From Poecilobothrus nobilitatus (taxonomy: Eukaryota; Arthropoda; Insecta; Diptera; Dolichopodidae): a stretch of 64,000 nucleotides of DNA. Location: contig OX352772.1 of NCBI GenBank assembly GCA_947095535.1, forward strand, positions 150,980,767-151,044,766, read 5' to 3'. Position 1 is the stretch's first letter. Each line of letters begins with the position of its first letter. Under the pieces are notes generated by a model. That model was not told where the DNA came from. It did not search any database and worked only from the letters and a program-made list of their open reading frames with translations. Of the stretch, positions 47,465 to 59,547 are shown piece by piece. Made by a program: the position numbers and the translations under genes.

Positions 47465-49821
47465 TTTATAATTTTGCGATGATCAGATGTTAAGATTCTA
47501 GAAATAGTAAAACCAACTTTTTCTATACGTCTTTGAAATCTACTTCTATCACGTGCGTATTCCACCCAATGACCTTTACGTGATCTGTAAGCATAGTCCT
47601 ACCCATACATAATGTGAATTTCTTGTTTTAGGTTGGAGTGAATTTTTTTAGTTTTGTTATTTAAATTCATATTGTGCAAGTATGAAAATTCAAGGTTTTC
47701 ATTTAAAATGTTTTCTTTTAAAAGATACACGTACACATTATAAGAATTTTTAACAGCACATCTAGAACTGTTGTTTGATAATTGTATAGGGCATGTTGAT
47801 TTATAATTTTCAATCTTTAGTAATGAAGGAAAATCTCTGGTTAGATCTTCAATTTCACTACTGTCAATGTACTTTTCAAGGAAACGTTTTTATACCCTAC
47901 ACCTAAAGTGTAGGGTATGGGTATGGTGTTTAACAAAAGGAAGCGAGTTAGATATGGACATGTATATATATTCTGAATCAGGTTAACCTCTTGAGTCGAT
48001 TTAACGATTTCCGTCCGTCCGTCCGTCCGTTCGCACGATAACCCAAAAACTAATTAAGCTATCTTGATGAAATTTATATAGTAGGTTACTAATCACAAAA
48101 GGAAGGCTAAGTTCGAAATTGGACAAAATCGGTATATGGGTTCGGATTTTGGAAGCTTCCGAACGAGTCCAAGAGCCAACGAGATTATCTCCAAAATCAA
48201 CAAAGATAGAACCTTTAACTTTTGTACAAAGATGTTCCTTGCCGTTCGATTTATGTCTCTGAAATTTAAGAAAATTTGGTCCATGGGTTTGTATTTTGGA
48301 AGCTTCCGAACGAGCACCAGAGCAAATAAGATTATCTCCAAAACCAACAAAAATATAACCTTTAAATTTGGCAGAGTGGTGTTCTTTCATGTTTTATTTA
48401 AGTCTCTGAAATTTGAGAGGATTTGGTTCATGGGTTCGGATCTTGGAAGCTTCCGAACGAGCCCCAGAGCAAACAAGTATATCTCCACAACCAACAAAGA
48501 TAGAACCTTTATTTTTAGTACAAGAGTGAGCTGTTATGTTTCCTTTTCTATAAAATTGGAAACTGACATTTGAAAGAATTTGAACCATGGATTCGTATAT
48601 TGGAAGCTTCCGAACGAGCCCCAGAGCAAACGAGATTATCTCCAAAACCAACAAAGATAGAACCTTTAAATTTTTTACAATGATGTTCCTTCCCGTTCGA
48701 TTTATGTTTCTGAAATTTAAGAGGATATAGTGCATAGGTTTGGATTTTGGAAGCTTCCAAACGAGCCCCAGAGCATATGAGATTATCTCCAAAAACAACA
48801 AAGATATAACCTTTAAATTTGGCAGAATGGTGTTCTTTCATGTTTGATTTCGGTCTCTGAAATTTGAAAGGATTTGGTCCATGGGTTTGGATTTTGGAAG
48901 CTTCCGAACGAGCCCCAGAGCAAACGAGATTATCTCCAAAATCAAAAAAGATAGAGCTTTTATTTTTAGTACAAAGGTGTTCTGTTATGTTTCCTTTTCT
49001 GTAAAATTGGAAACTGACATTTGAAAGAATTTCAACCATGGGTTCGTATTTTGGATACTTCCGGAAGAGCAACGAGCATATCTCCAAAACCAACAAAAGT
49101 AGAACCTTTAAATTTAGTACAATGGTGTTCTGGCATGTTTTCTTTATGTTCCTGAGATGGATTCGATGAATTGGAGTGGCAATTCGGGTACCTGACACAC
49201 ACCTCCCAAGGACTCACAATCTTCGAAATTAATAAAGATAGAAACTAAAAATTTTTTACAAAGGTGTCAAGCATATCCCAAGAGGATGCCTCTTTTACGT
49301 TCCTGAAATTCGAGTTGAATAAGATAGAAAAGGGAAGAAATTCAAGCAGCTGCCAAAAAAACTTATGGATTTTTAATTTAATTCGAATTATTCAGGTGTA
49401 GGGTATTAATAAGTCGGTTGCATCGACTTACTGTTATATTTACTTGTTTTTGTTCTATTTTGACATACATTTTTTCTGCTGCTTCTAAATATTGTTTTAA
49501 TATAGGTTTAACGTCCAAATAATCAAAAAAACCGTTAGCCCATTGAAGTCCATTTATTTTATTTTCACAATATTGATTATTAAATTTTATCTCTTGACTA
49601 AGTTCTTCCGCGTGGTATGGTTGTTTAAAGTGCTACACAATTGGAATTAAACTTCCTTTTGCAAGTATAGCTAGCTCTTTTAGGAAATACTGCTTTTCAT
49701 TTCCTCGTAAAAAATGTAGGTCAACTACGAATATTTGTTTATCCATGTCGAAGGTTCCTGGATGAATGTTCAATAGAATAACTAAATTTACATTTATTTT
49801 CATTTTATGAAAAGAACTCAT
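47465..49821 (-). pseudogene. Uncharacterised transposon-associated gene, split by a DINE insertion
   Basis: 5' part 49821-49450: MSSFHKMKIN..., DKQIFVVDLHFLRGNEKQYF (part), KELAILAKG, YHAEELSQEIKFNNQYC, NGLQWANGFFDYLDV. 3' part 47885-47465: RFLEKYIDSSEIEDLTRDFPSL, then cysteine-containing CPIQLSNNSSRCAVKNSYNVY. The two parts join cleanly in frame when 47886-49448 is skipped. The pattern (FVVD-KFIxKELAI, a HGLxW-like motif, PSL, CA.KN) resembles uncharacterised proteins found near arthropod transposons. Function unknown; a nuclease-like fold is only a guess. It diverges from the ATPase at 49867, with 45 bp between their starts. Confidence 0.55.
47886..49448 (-). mobile_element. DINE-1/INE-like element (copy E3) nested in a gene
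   Basis: ataccctacacctaaagtgtagggtat at the left (quoted whole motif is an inverted repeat), gtccgtccgtccgtccgttc inside, an internal repeat with 'ttttggaagcttccgaacga' as in E1, and right end hairpin aagtcggttgcatcgactt plus actgttatatttacttg. Removing it restores a continuous frame of the host gene across a T-run, so both ends are exact. Confidence 0.7.
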
Positions 49822-49866
49822 TATATAAATATAGGTTAGCTATGTTAGTTTTTAACTACTACAATT

Positions 49867-50464
49867 ATGCTGTTTCATCCAATTGCAATGATGGTGGATG
49901 GGCAATTCTGCTGTGTTAAATCAACTTTTATCCATAATTTAATAAAACATAAAAAAGAAAATATAAGACCACACGTTAATAGAATTATTTGGTGTAATCT
50001 AGACAAAAATGCGGTTCCTCTATATATGAAAGATATTGAAAATAGTAATACAATATCAGAGGTTCACATCATAGAAACTTATCTTGCTAATCTTAATATT
50101 TGTAACTCAAAATATTTTTCATCAGCGTAAGTTTTCAAGAGATATTTGGCTTAACTGTAAACATCTAGTACTTTATAAAAATCCAAGAGAGAAGACAGCT
50201 CGTCAAATTTATTCCTTAGCTCGTCAAATTTATCCAAATCAAATCAAAGCATTTGAAAAAGTATATAATGAAGTGACATCAAACCCATATGGGTATATAT
50301 TAATTAATCTTACGCAAGACGTTAATGATTTATTTCGTATAAGAAGTGATATATTTGGAAAAAATTTAAGTTTTTGTATAAGAAATCAATTAGAACAATT
50401 TGGGAAAAAATATGAAACGTTTGAAGGCCAACCGTCATATATTGCACTTATTAAAAAGCTCTAA
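49867..50464 (+). pseudogene. Polinton-type packaging ATPase (FtsK/A32-like)
   Basis: Walker A-like region GQFCCVKSTFIHNLI (the last Gly before Lys replaced by Val), NRIIWCN, then after a frameshift near 50095: IFVTQNIFHQRKFSRDIWLN, HLVLYKNPREK, LARQIYPNQIKAF, NPYGYILINL, DLFRIRSDIF. This order is typical of Polinton/Maverick genome-packaging ATPases, which pump DNA into capsids. The Walker B block between them is deleted and a direct repeat (SLARQIY/SLARQIY) is present. Predicted inactive. Polinton integrase, protease or capsid genes are not seen next to it. Confidence 0.7.
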
Positions 50465-50479
50465 ACCAAAATTTCAGAA

Positions 50480-51852
50480 AATTTTTTTTTTTTTTTTTTT
50501 TACGAGGGACGGTGGAAAACATCAAAAGTCTCTCAAAAGAACTGCACGAGGTTCCTCTGAGTAGTGTTGGATTCTAACCAACCAAAACCACCCCCTTTAA
50601 AACCAAACTATAGGATTGGACCTTTAATACATAATCATATAATGTACAGTTTAGTTTTGGGGAAAAGGATGGGGGAAGGATTACTTGGGTGTTTGAATAT
50701 AGGAAAATTGGGATTATGGAGAATGAAGGGAAAAATTTGGATAGTTATTTTGAAGAAAGATGTTAGTGTTCTTCTTGAATTTCGATATATCGTACACAAA
50801 TGAATTACCAACTTTTGGGACCACATGTGCGGGCATAAGGTTCCATAAACGCGACGTGCGCATGACAAACGAATTTCCGAATGCTGTATTGCGCCATCTT
50901 GCCAGTTCGACAGTGTATGGGTGGGCATCTGCTGCACTCCTCGTTTCACGTTGGAAAACTTTGAGTGGAGGCATAAATTGTTTTATTTCTTTAGAACAGG
51001 TGTTCACGCCTACAAGGTATCTGTAAAAGAGGGTCAATGATCCCACAGTACGGCGATGGCAAAGTGGAGTGAGAGGTTATAGCAATAGGACTGTATTTAG
51101 AAGGATCGCTTTTATTATTTTTTTTTGGAATTGGGAAAACATGCGCAACCTTCCATTGGGTAGGGTGAATACCCGAAGTAAAAGAAATATAAAAAAGGTT
51201 GCGTAAAGGTTTTGAAATACTTGAATGGGTATTTTTAAGAACCATGGTAGTAATACCATCTGCACCGGCTAATTTTTTTGCATCAAGATTTTTCAAGATT
51301 TTCATCACTGCTCTTGTCCTAAAGTATATTTAACAGAAGGAGTAGTCAACTTCAGGAACAGTTGGTGGCTTTAAAGTTGACTGAGGCAGCGTCAAGTTGA
51401 AAGAGAACTGCTTGCCAAACAAGTTCACTTTCTCTTTGGAATCTGGCACATTCATGTTATTAATATCAACAAGCGGAGGAAAAGAAATAAAAAAAAAATT
51501 GACAACCACCGCACCGAAACTAATGTTGTCAACGCTTAATACTAAAAACGCTTTAGAAAAAAATTTTTTTTTAACTATATTACAACAAGAGTATAATAAT
51601 CAAAAATAAACCGTTTGATTGAGAATAATTATTTACTATATTAAAAAAAATTAAATTATACTTATGAAATTATAATTAAATTGAAAATTTTGGAAAGTTT
51701 TATTTAAATTAAAAACAATTTACTAAACTAAATAAAAAATTTAATTTAAAAACCAAAATTTCTATTATACAAATTAAAAAATTTTAAAATTTACAAATAA
51801 AGGAAATATAAGTATTAACACCATAAACAACCACTTTTATCATCCACTGACA
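50480..51852 (-). mobile_element. Internally deleted jockey-like element (copy N3) with poly(A) tail
   Basis: 5' end at 51852 (TCAGTGGATG) and 5' UTR to about 51490 match the 5' UTR of N1 (39666-40060). Then it jumps directly into RT: KILKNLDAKKLAGADGI, NLFYISFTSGIHPTQWKVAH, VFPIPKKNNKSDPSKYSPI. A second deletion removes the RT catalytic core, then the C-terminal tail AADAHPYTVELARWRNTAF, NSFVMRTSRLWNLMP. It ends in a 20-nt A-tract (t's at 50483-50502 on +). Inserted in gag at the same position as N1. Confidence 0.7.
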
Positions 51853-52935
51853 AACGCGAAAAATACAAATAAACGAATCTTATCGAAAATTCTTATATAA
51901 ATTGATCGATATTATCTCACAAGCTGAAGTAGATGAAATCTTGGTCATAACGTACGTGATAAACGGAATAAATGATATACCCGGTAACAAAGCAATGCTT
52001 GACGGTGCCAAAAATTTTAGCGAGTTAAAAGAAACTTTAATCATTTATGAAAAAATTAAAACAGATACGAATCGCAGTAATAATATAAAAAATTTAGACG
52101 AGAAAAATACTGAACTACCAAAAATAAATAATAATATTGATAATAGTAAAACTACGCGACAGAATGAATACTGTTTTAATGTTGGTTTACCATTACATGA
52201 GTTCCATACTTGTCCAGAAATGGAACCAATTCGGACACAAAAACCGGATAGTCCAAACAAGAAGCATCCGACAGTTAGGACGTATGCAGTTAGTTCAAAT
52301 AATAATTGTATTTTGTTAAAAGCAAATAATGTTGTTTGATAGATACTGATATGAAGTGATATTTGTTTAATTAATGAATCATGCTTACAATTAATTAATC
52401 CCTTCTCTATTTGTAGAAATTCTTCACTCTCCATTTCAGGTGTAGGTCAAACGTATTTAGTAAAGGATGTTGCAGTATTAACCTAGAAATAAATGATCAG
52501 ATATAAAAATACGAAGTTTCACATTACCCAGAATTATTGTATGAAGTTTCCTGTCATAATTGGAATGAGTTTGTTACGACATTGCATTTTAGATATTGAT
52601 TGATGATTTAAATATTTCCATTAAAAAAACAATAATACAGCAGAAAATCGTATACAAGAGGAAAATAAATGGTTTCTAGGCGAAATTAGCCATACTGATC
52701 TTCCAGGATCGGTTAATCTAAAAGAAGGAAAAGTAAATCATAATATCACAATGATTAAGGATTATAAACTTGCATTTATTAAGACGTCATCCATTCAAAT
52801 GAAGATTCTTCCTATAGATGAGAAACCGGTATTTCAAAGTCCTCCTGGGGAACAGAAAATAATTAAAGATCCTGTAGTTAAGAAGATGGTTAAGAATGGA
52901 AGATGCTACATGAACTTGTGGAAAAACATGGAAAG
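51853..52935 (+). pseudogene. gag: gag C-terminus, protease and RT start (copy G4)
   Basis: Starts at ACAAACGCGAAAAA in gag; VSQAEVDEILVITYVINGIN open for 145 codons; first knuckle altered (CFNVGLPLHEFHTC, second Cys lost); second knuckle deleted. DTG region near 52340, RT entry IQMKILPIDEKPVFQS and a degenerate WLKDYIL block. Continues into domino. Confidence 0.7.
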
Positions 52936-54255
52936 GGAATAAAGTTAGATATTAAAGAAAAGAAAAAAATTGATTCAAATGATGAATCAGAATCATTGGA
53001 TTCTGATTCTATCGAAGAGCCGTCAGTTAAAAAAGGCAAAGAATTTCGACAATAATTAAAAAAAGAAGATTCGAATATACGTCTTAAAAGTTTATTAGAA
53101 GATGAAAATAAAGAAGATACAACGAATGACGCAGCAGCTTTATCTCCATCTACATCAATATTTTTTCAATTAAAACATACATTAAGGAAATACCAACATA
53201 TTGGATTAGATTGGCTGCTGACAATGCATGATCGAATATTAAATGGAATTTTAGCTGATGAAATGGAATTGGGGAAAACTATACAAACAATAGCACTTTT
53301 AGCACATTTAGCATGTCCTAAAGGAAATAGGGGACCTCATCTTATTGTAGTACCTTCTTCAGTTATGTTAAATTGGGAGATGGAATCTAAAAAATTGTGC
53401 CCTAGATTTAAAATTTTAACATACTATGGTTTTTTTTTTTCTTTATTCAAACTTAAATTACTAAAAATTATACAATTTGCAAATAATAAAATATTATATA
53501 AAGTATACAATATTATAATTTATTTAATAGCCTTAGCCGTAGCTGACTGGCTTTCTGTATTTTTATTTTTAAATAACATTTTTTAATATTTTTTTAAATT
53601 AAATTAAATTAAATTTTATATATTAAAATTTTTTTTTATTATTTTTATTTTCATTAAGTGTCAAAGTTCTTTTGTTCTTGTATTCATTTTGTTTAAAATT
53701 ACAATTTATTGCAATATGTGTTTGGCTTAACTTACTTTAAAACTATTACTAATACATTTTGCTGGTATCTTTATGCCAATATATACTTTTTTATTTCTTT
53801 TTTAAAATCTTTTATACTTGTGATACTCTTTAGTCTAACAGGTAATTCATTAAATTGCTTTAGGCAGTTATATAAACAGTTACTTTTTTAAGAGTTTGTT
53901 CTGAAGAGGTTCAAGTAAAAATTTGACTTATTCCTTGTGTTGTGGTTACGAATATCTATCATGCTAAGTTATATTTGATAAGATTGTTAATAATTTTAAA
54001 TGTCGTCATATAAAGCTTATATTTCATTATATTATAAAGGCTCATATATTTATCATTGTATAATAAATTAGTTAGATATCGTATTGGATGGAAATGAATT
54101 ACTTATTACTTATTACAAAAAGAACGTAAATCAAAACGTGTTAGTTGGGCAAAACCTAATACATTTCACGTTTGTATAACATCATACAAATTAGTTACTG
54201 AAGATCATAGATTAAGCACAAAATAAAGGGACATACAATAAAAAACGGAAATCAA
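52936..54255 (+). pseudogene. Domino/SWR1-type ATPase fragment (copy D6), split by a retrotransposon
   Basis: Acidic stretch near 52970-53030, LRKYQHIGLDWLLTMHDRI, ADEMELGKTIQTIALLAHLA (P-loop GLGKT-type changed to ELGKT), LIVVPSSVMLNWEMESKKLC, FKILTYYG, then the insertion at 53428-54115, then the ITSYKLVT block. The DEAQ part is deleted (gatcatagattaagcacaa). The helicase portion 53224-53440 is the cleanest copy of motif Ia in the window. Confidence 0.75.
53428..54115 (-). mobile_element. 3' end of a non-LTR retrotransposon inserted in domino
   Basis: Leftward reading NHNTRNKSNFYLN, LYNCLKQFNELPVRLKSI, FKKEIKKYIL; T-run at 53431 is the poly(A) end. Same junctions as 30406-31130, so one insertion inherited by several copies. 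Confidence 0.65.
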
Positions 54256-54900
54256 TTTGGGGTGGATAATTTTTCACAACAAAAAATATAAAATAAAATA
54301 TCACCAATTAAAAACAAAAAACACTTACCTATATCCAGCACTAGTTACATCATATTTTTTTGATTGTTATCCAAAAATATTGTTATTATTTTATATTTAT
54401 CTTTTGCAGCTCCACATCTCTAGTAGCTGAGAGATGTATATTTCCCCTCCATTATCATTAATCTAATCTTCTTTCTTATGAGATTAGATTTGCTTCTTGT
54501 TTATTAATATAAATAATTTCACAGTTGTCATCACAACATTTGAGAACGAAACAACAATATTTTAAGAGATGGCGTTATATGATAAACTTTTGCCGCTATG
54601 GGAGCAAAGTACAAATTAAATAAATCAACAATGGAGATTAATCATCTAAATTCAAGTTTAAAGGTGAACGAACTCTTTTCTTTTTTTATCTAAAGCTGTT
54701 ATTTTGATTATTATAAAAGAAGAAAAGAAATTGGAGAAAAGAACTAGTGGATCCGTGGACGTAGAAGGTGAAGCACCAAAAGTTAAAACATTTGAATGTT
54801 ATTTTATAATAATAATTTAAATTTTTAAGTTACATAAAAATAAACTTGAACTAAAATAAAAAACGAATTTAATTTATATAAAATGTTTTCCAATCTTACA
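54256..54900 (+). repeat. 3' LTR (copy), start changed to TT
   Basis: Begins tttggggtggata (G of TG lost) and ends cttaca. About 70-200 bp shorter than the longest LTRs, with the region around the splice-like ggtaagtg block on the - strand partly deleted. Confidence 0.65.
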
Positions 54901-57336
54901 TGCTTTATATCAAATAATCTAGATTACTGTGAAAGATGTGAATTCCACTGATGAGATTGGATTAACATTTTGTGGAAACAGTTTTGAACATCAAGGTCCT
55001 GCGTATCTCAGTTTTAGATCCGCTCATGAACTTAATATTAGCGACGGTTAGGATGTAAATTCTATTATTCTTCAAATTAATTCTGAAGATAATTATTTAT
55101 AATACATTTTTTGTTTCATTGATTATAAACTATTTTTATCTTACGTCTATAGGCTTAAGTACAGACACTTTTTGTTAAACAGGTACCCGTGTTAGATTAC
55201 CCACTGGCAGAAGTAGAAATAATAAATATTCAAATTATAAAGAGGAATATTTAAAAAGGAAAGTAATAACAACAATAAAAACCAGCAATCATTTATGTCT
55301 ACCACATGTACTTGTTGTTTCAATAGCTAAAATTGAAAAATTTATTGAATATGAAAAAATTCGAAAAAATACAGGAAAACTTTAAACTTTAACTGCTTTA
55401 AAATTATTAAAAACATCAAAAATAACAATTCCATCTGAAGGTTGCGGAACTTGTGAATTGAATCAATTTCAAGAATGTTTACATAAACACAAAATTGTTG
55501 TATATAAATATGGAACAAGTGGTGCAAAAGTAATATTTGAAGGATTTAATAATGGAAAACAAATTAACTTTCTATACCATAATAATCATTACAATATGAA
55601 AAATGAACACAACATTTCATTGTGAAGAATGTCATATACCGTATTTTAAGAAAAATCAATATAGGTATCCGAAAAATTGTCAATATAGGTATTCCTTGTT
55701 GTCAAAAATCACCAGATTGTTCAATTAATTTTAAAAATATTTTATGTATGCAGTGCCATCGCGCATTTCGTGGTCAATCATGTTTTGAAAATCATAAGGC
55801 TTCCAGTTCAAAAAATAGAAGCATCTGTGCAGAAATTATAAAATGCGTTCCTTGTTTTAAAGTCCATAAAAGTTGTATGACTCATATATATGGAGAATAT
55901 TTTTGTAAAATTTGTGATAATTATCTACTTGAAAACCATAAATGCTTCTTTCAGCAAGACCTAACAAAAGTAAATTTTGAAAACTGCATTTACGATTTTT
56001 TGATTTAAAAACAAGACAAGAAGAAATTAATTCTACAAAAATAAAAGAACATGTTCCAAGTATATGTATGGCTCAACTGAGAAATGTACTACTTTAAATG
56101 TATAAACATTGATTCTTTATACTTCTGTGAAAAATGTAAATTATTTTTTAGAAGAATGTAATGTGGAACCGTTTTTAAAAGCAACAACAATAGCTTGCGC
56201 CTGTAATCTAGTATATAGAAGAAATTTTCTCAAATCGAATACTATAGGTATTATACCAAGAAAAGGATAAAGGATGGTAGACATCCGGTCAAAAATTGCC
56301 ATGCAATGGCTTATTTGGGAAAAAGATTTGAGAAAAATTGATTTGAAATGTGCATTTATGGGAAAAGAAAAACAAATTGGAAATGTTAAAGTCGATGGAT
56401 TTTGCGAAGAGACTAAAGAAATATTTAAATTTTACGGTTGCTATTATAATGGACATCCAAAATATTTAACAAACCAGAGAGATATACTATTACATGATAA
56501 CTCTGGCGATATTTTGAATCTACGATATGAAAAAACATTAATGTAAAGATCAGATAAAATCATGTGAATATAAAGTTATTGAGATGTGGGAATGTGAATT
56601 CCGCGAGCTAATTAGACACAATGAAAATATGAGATATTTAGAAAATAATTAATTAATTAATTTAATTGCTTTAAATTCCCGTGATGCATTTTATGGCGGA
56701 AGAACGGAAAATACTTACACATATTATAAATGTAAACAAGGAGAAAAAATTAAATATATAGATGTATATTTCTTATATCTATATGTTTGCAAACTAGGGA
56801 AATTTCCCATAAACCATCCTAAGATTTCTGTTAGAGAAGATGCCTGCTCCAAGTTATTCTGCTTAACTTGGACTATTGATCGTATTATTAAATGTAAAAT
56901 CTTACCACCAACAAATCTATTACACCCCGTGTTAGCTGTTAAACAAAAGAATAAATTGATTTTCTCACTATATAACACTTGTAGTGAACAAAAATATCAA
57001 AGAAAATACTGTGAAAAAATAGATGATGAAAGAGCATTAGTAGGAACTTGGGTAATTGATGAAATTAAAAAAGCAATTCAAAAAGGGTATGAAGTTTTAA
57101 TTATTTATTTATTTATTTTAAATTTACAAGGGCATGCAATGCCCTTGCAAATTGATGGGCCCTTTTTCTCTCGGATGTGGGCCATAATAAACTTTTAAAT
57201 ATTATGAAGTTTGGGAATACGAAACAGTAAAATATGAAAGTGCAATGGAATTGATGATTTATTCACAAAAATGATGAACAAATTTATAAAGATTAAACAA
57301 GAGGCTTCTGGGTGGAAAATAAAACGTCAAACTCAA
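54901..57336 (+). pseudogene. polB: Polinton-type polB (copy P7)
   Basis: N-terminal domain, intron-like stretch ending gtctatag, zinc region 55620-55985 (one of the cleanest, 128 codons open: CHRAFRGQSCFENH, GEYFCKICDNYLLENH), then a jump at 56145 that skips the exonuclease, IAMQWLIWEKDLRKIDLKCA (part), KVDGFCEETKEIFKFYGCYY, FYGGRT, motif A-like YIDVYFLYLYV, TIDRIIKCKILPP, SLYNTCSEQKYQRKYC. It stops after GWKIKRQTQ at 57336, joined to the middle of an LTR. Confidence 0.75.
57096..57200. repeat. Small palindromic insertion inside polB
   Basis: Between KGYEVL and KYYEVWEYE lies ~95 bp with palindromes aagggcatgcaatgccctt and gggccctttttctctcgga...gggcc. Present in four polB copies. At 8783-8858 the first palindrome is absent. 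Confidence 0.7.
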
Positions 57337-57763
57337 GTTTATTGAAATTAAATAAATCAATCAATGGAGATTACTCATCTAAATTCAAGTTTAAAGGTGA
57401 ATGAACTCTTTTTTTTTTATCTAAAGCTGTTATTTTGGTTATTATAAAAGAAGAAAAGAAGTTAGAAAAACAACTAGTGGATCCGTGGACGTAGAAGGTG
57501 AACATCAAAATTTAAAACAATAGTATTTTTAAATGGTAATCTTTTATTAAATGTAATTAACAAAGTTCATATATAAATATAATTTTTTTTGAATAATAAA
57601 TATTTACAATTTGATTTTTGTGAACTGAACTTTTTACAATAATTATTTTGAATTTTATTTGATAATAATAATTTTAATTTTTAAGTTACAATTTAATAAA
57701 AAAAATACTTGAATTAAATATATATACGAATTTAATATATATTAAATTTTATCCAGTCCTACA
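57337..57763 (+). repeat. LTR 3' half
   Basis: Starts at gtttattgaaattaaataaa and ends cagtcctaca. The 5' half of the LTR and the polB C-terminal end plus the next stub were lost together in one deletion. Confidence 0.65.
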
Positions 57764-59547
57764 TGTAGGAGCTCGGCCAGGGTAAACCAAAACACCAAAA
57801 CATTGAATCAGGATTGGCTTCATATAGACGGTTGAAGCGTGATCTAAAAAAGATGAGTACTTTAGAATAAAAACTATATAATATTTAACGTGGAACAGTG
57901 AATTAAAAAAAATATAATTAGGGTAAATTTAAATATTTATATAAAATAAAATTTTAACGTAGAACTATAGAAAGAAAATATTTTTGAACTATAAAAAAAA
58001 ATTAATTAATATTAACCATTTTTTTTTTCTTAATTATATAAAATAAAATGAGTGCCGATGAAGATTAAGTCAAGAAAATAGTGATTACCCGTGGTGCATG
58101 AAAACTTAAGATATGATGTTGAAAGTAGATCAACTATTAAATTTAATTTTAATGATCTCGAATCACTAATTAAAATATATTCGTGTAATAAAACTATAAG
58201 TGTACTAAAGTGGTTTGAAGAATTTGAACAATTCGCGAATACGTTCGGTTTAATAGAATTACAAAAATATATATTCTGTAAACGTTCGTTGAAAGATGAC
58301 GACAAACCATATATACAATGTGAACCAAAGCCGCTCACATATAGATAATTGAAACAATCGTTAATAAAGGAATTTGCACTAAAAATTAGTAGTGCTGAGG
58401 TGTACAAAATTTTACAAACGCGCAAAAAAAAAAAAAAAACGAATCTTATCGGGAATACTTATATAAATTGATCGATATTGTCTCACAAGCTGAAGTAGAT
58501 GAAATCTTGGTCATAACGTATGTGATAAAATCAATAAATGATATACCCGGTAACAAAGCAATGCTTGACGGTGCCAAAAATTTTTGCGAGTTAAAAGAAA
58601 CTTTAATCATTTATGAAAAAAATAAAACAGATACGAATCGGAATAATAATATAAAAAATGCAGACGCGAAAAATACTGAACTACCGAAAAGAAATAATAA
58701 TATTGATAATAGTAAAACTGCGCGACAGAATAAATACTGTTTTAATTGCGGTTCATCATTACATGAGTTCCATAATTGTCCAGAGAAACAACGAGGACCG
58801 AAATGTTTCGAGTGTAACCAATTCGGACACAAAAAACGGATTGTCCAAACAAGAAGAATCCGACAGTTAGGACACATACAGTTAGTTCAAAAAATAATTG
58901 TATTTTGTTAAAGGCAAATAATGTTGTTTGATAGATACTGGAAGTGATATTTGTTTAATTAAAGCATCATGCTTACAATTAATAAATTCCTTGTCTATTT
59001 GTAGAAATTCTTCACTCTCCATATCAAGTGCAGCTCGAACGTATTTAGTAAAGGATGTTGCAGTATTGACCTAGAAATAAATGGTGATCAGTATAAAAAT
59101 ACAAAGTTTAACATTACCCAGAATTACCGTATGAAGTTTCCTGTCATAATTGGAATGAGTTTGTTATGACATTGCATTTTAAATATTGATGCCGGTGTTA
59201 TTTCCATTAAAAAAAAACAATAATACAATAGAAAATCGTATACAAGAGGAAAACAAATGTTTTCTAGCCGAAATTAGCCGTACTGATCTTCTGAGGATTA
59301 GTTAATCTAAAAGAAGAAAAAGTAAATCATAATATCACAATGATTAAGGATTATAAACCTGCATTTATGAAGACGTCATCCATTCAAATGAAGATTGTTC
59401 CTTTAGATGAGAAACCGGTATTCCAAAGTCCTCCTGGGGAATAGAAAATAATTAAAAATCAAGTAGAAGAATGGCTAAAAGATTATATATTTAGTGAAGG
59501 CTCAGCAGATTATGCCAGCCCTGTGGTTAAGAAGGAAGATGGCTCCA
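57764..59547 (+). pseudogene. gag: gag-protease-RT start (copy G5), best knuckles
   Basis: PBS-like start, ~285-nt leader, ATG at 58048 (MSADED...), frameshift, NENLRYDVESRSTIKFN, SVLKWFEEFEQFANTF, a stop after PLTYR, an A-run frameshift near 58430, VSQAEVDEILVITYVIKSIN, and both knuckles intact: CFNCGSSLHEFHNC and CFECNQFGHKK, though the last Cys of the second is lost to a frameshift. LIDTGSD near 58930; RT entry IQMKIVPLDEKPVFQS; YASPVVKKEDGS at 59515-59547, where domino-linked sequence starts. Confidence 0.75.

Noticed and set aside
53440..53891. Hydrophobic + strand frames (for example with LYKVYNIIIYLIALAVADWLS, in part)
   Set aside because: Antisense of the inserted retrotransposon 3' end, whose - strand has the recognisable NTRNK and LKQFNELP blocks.
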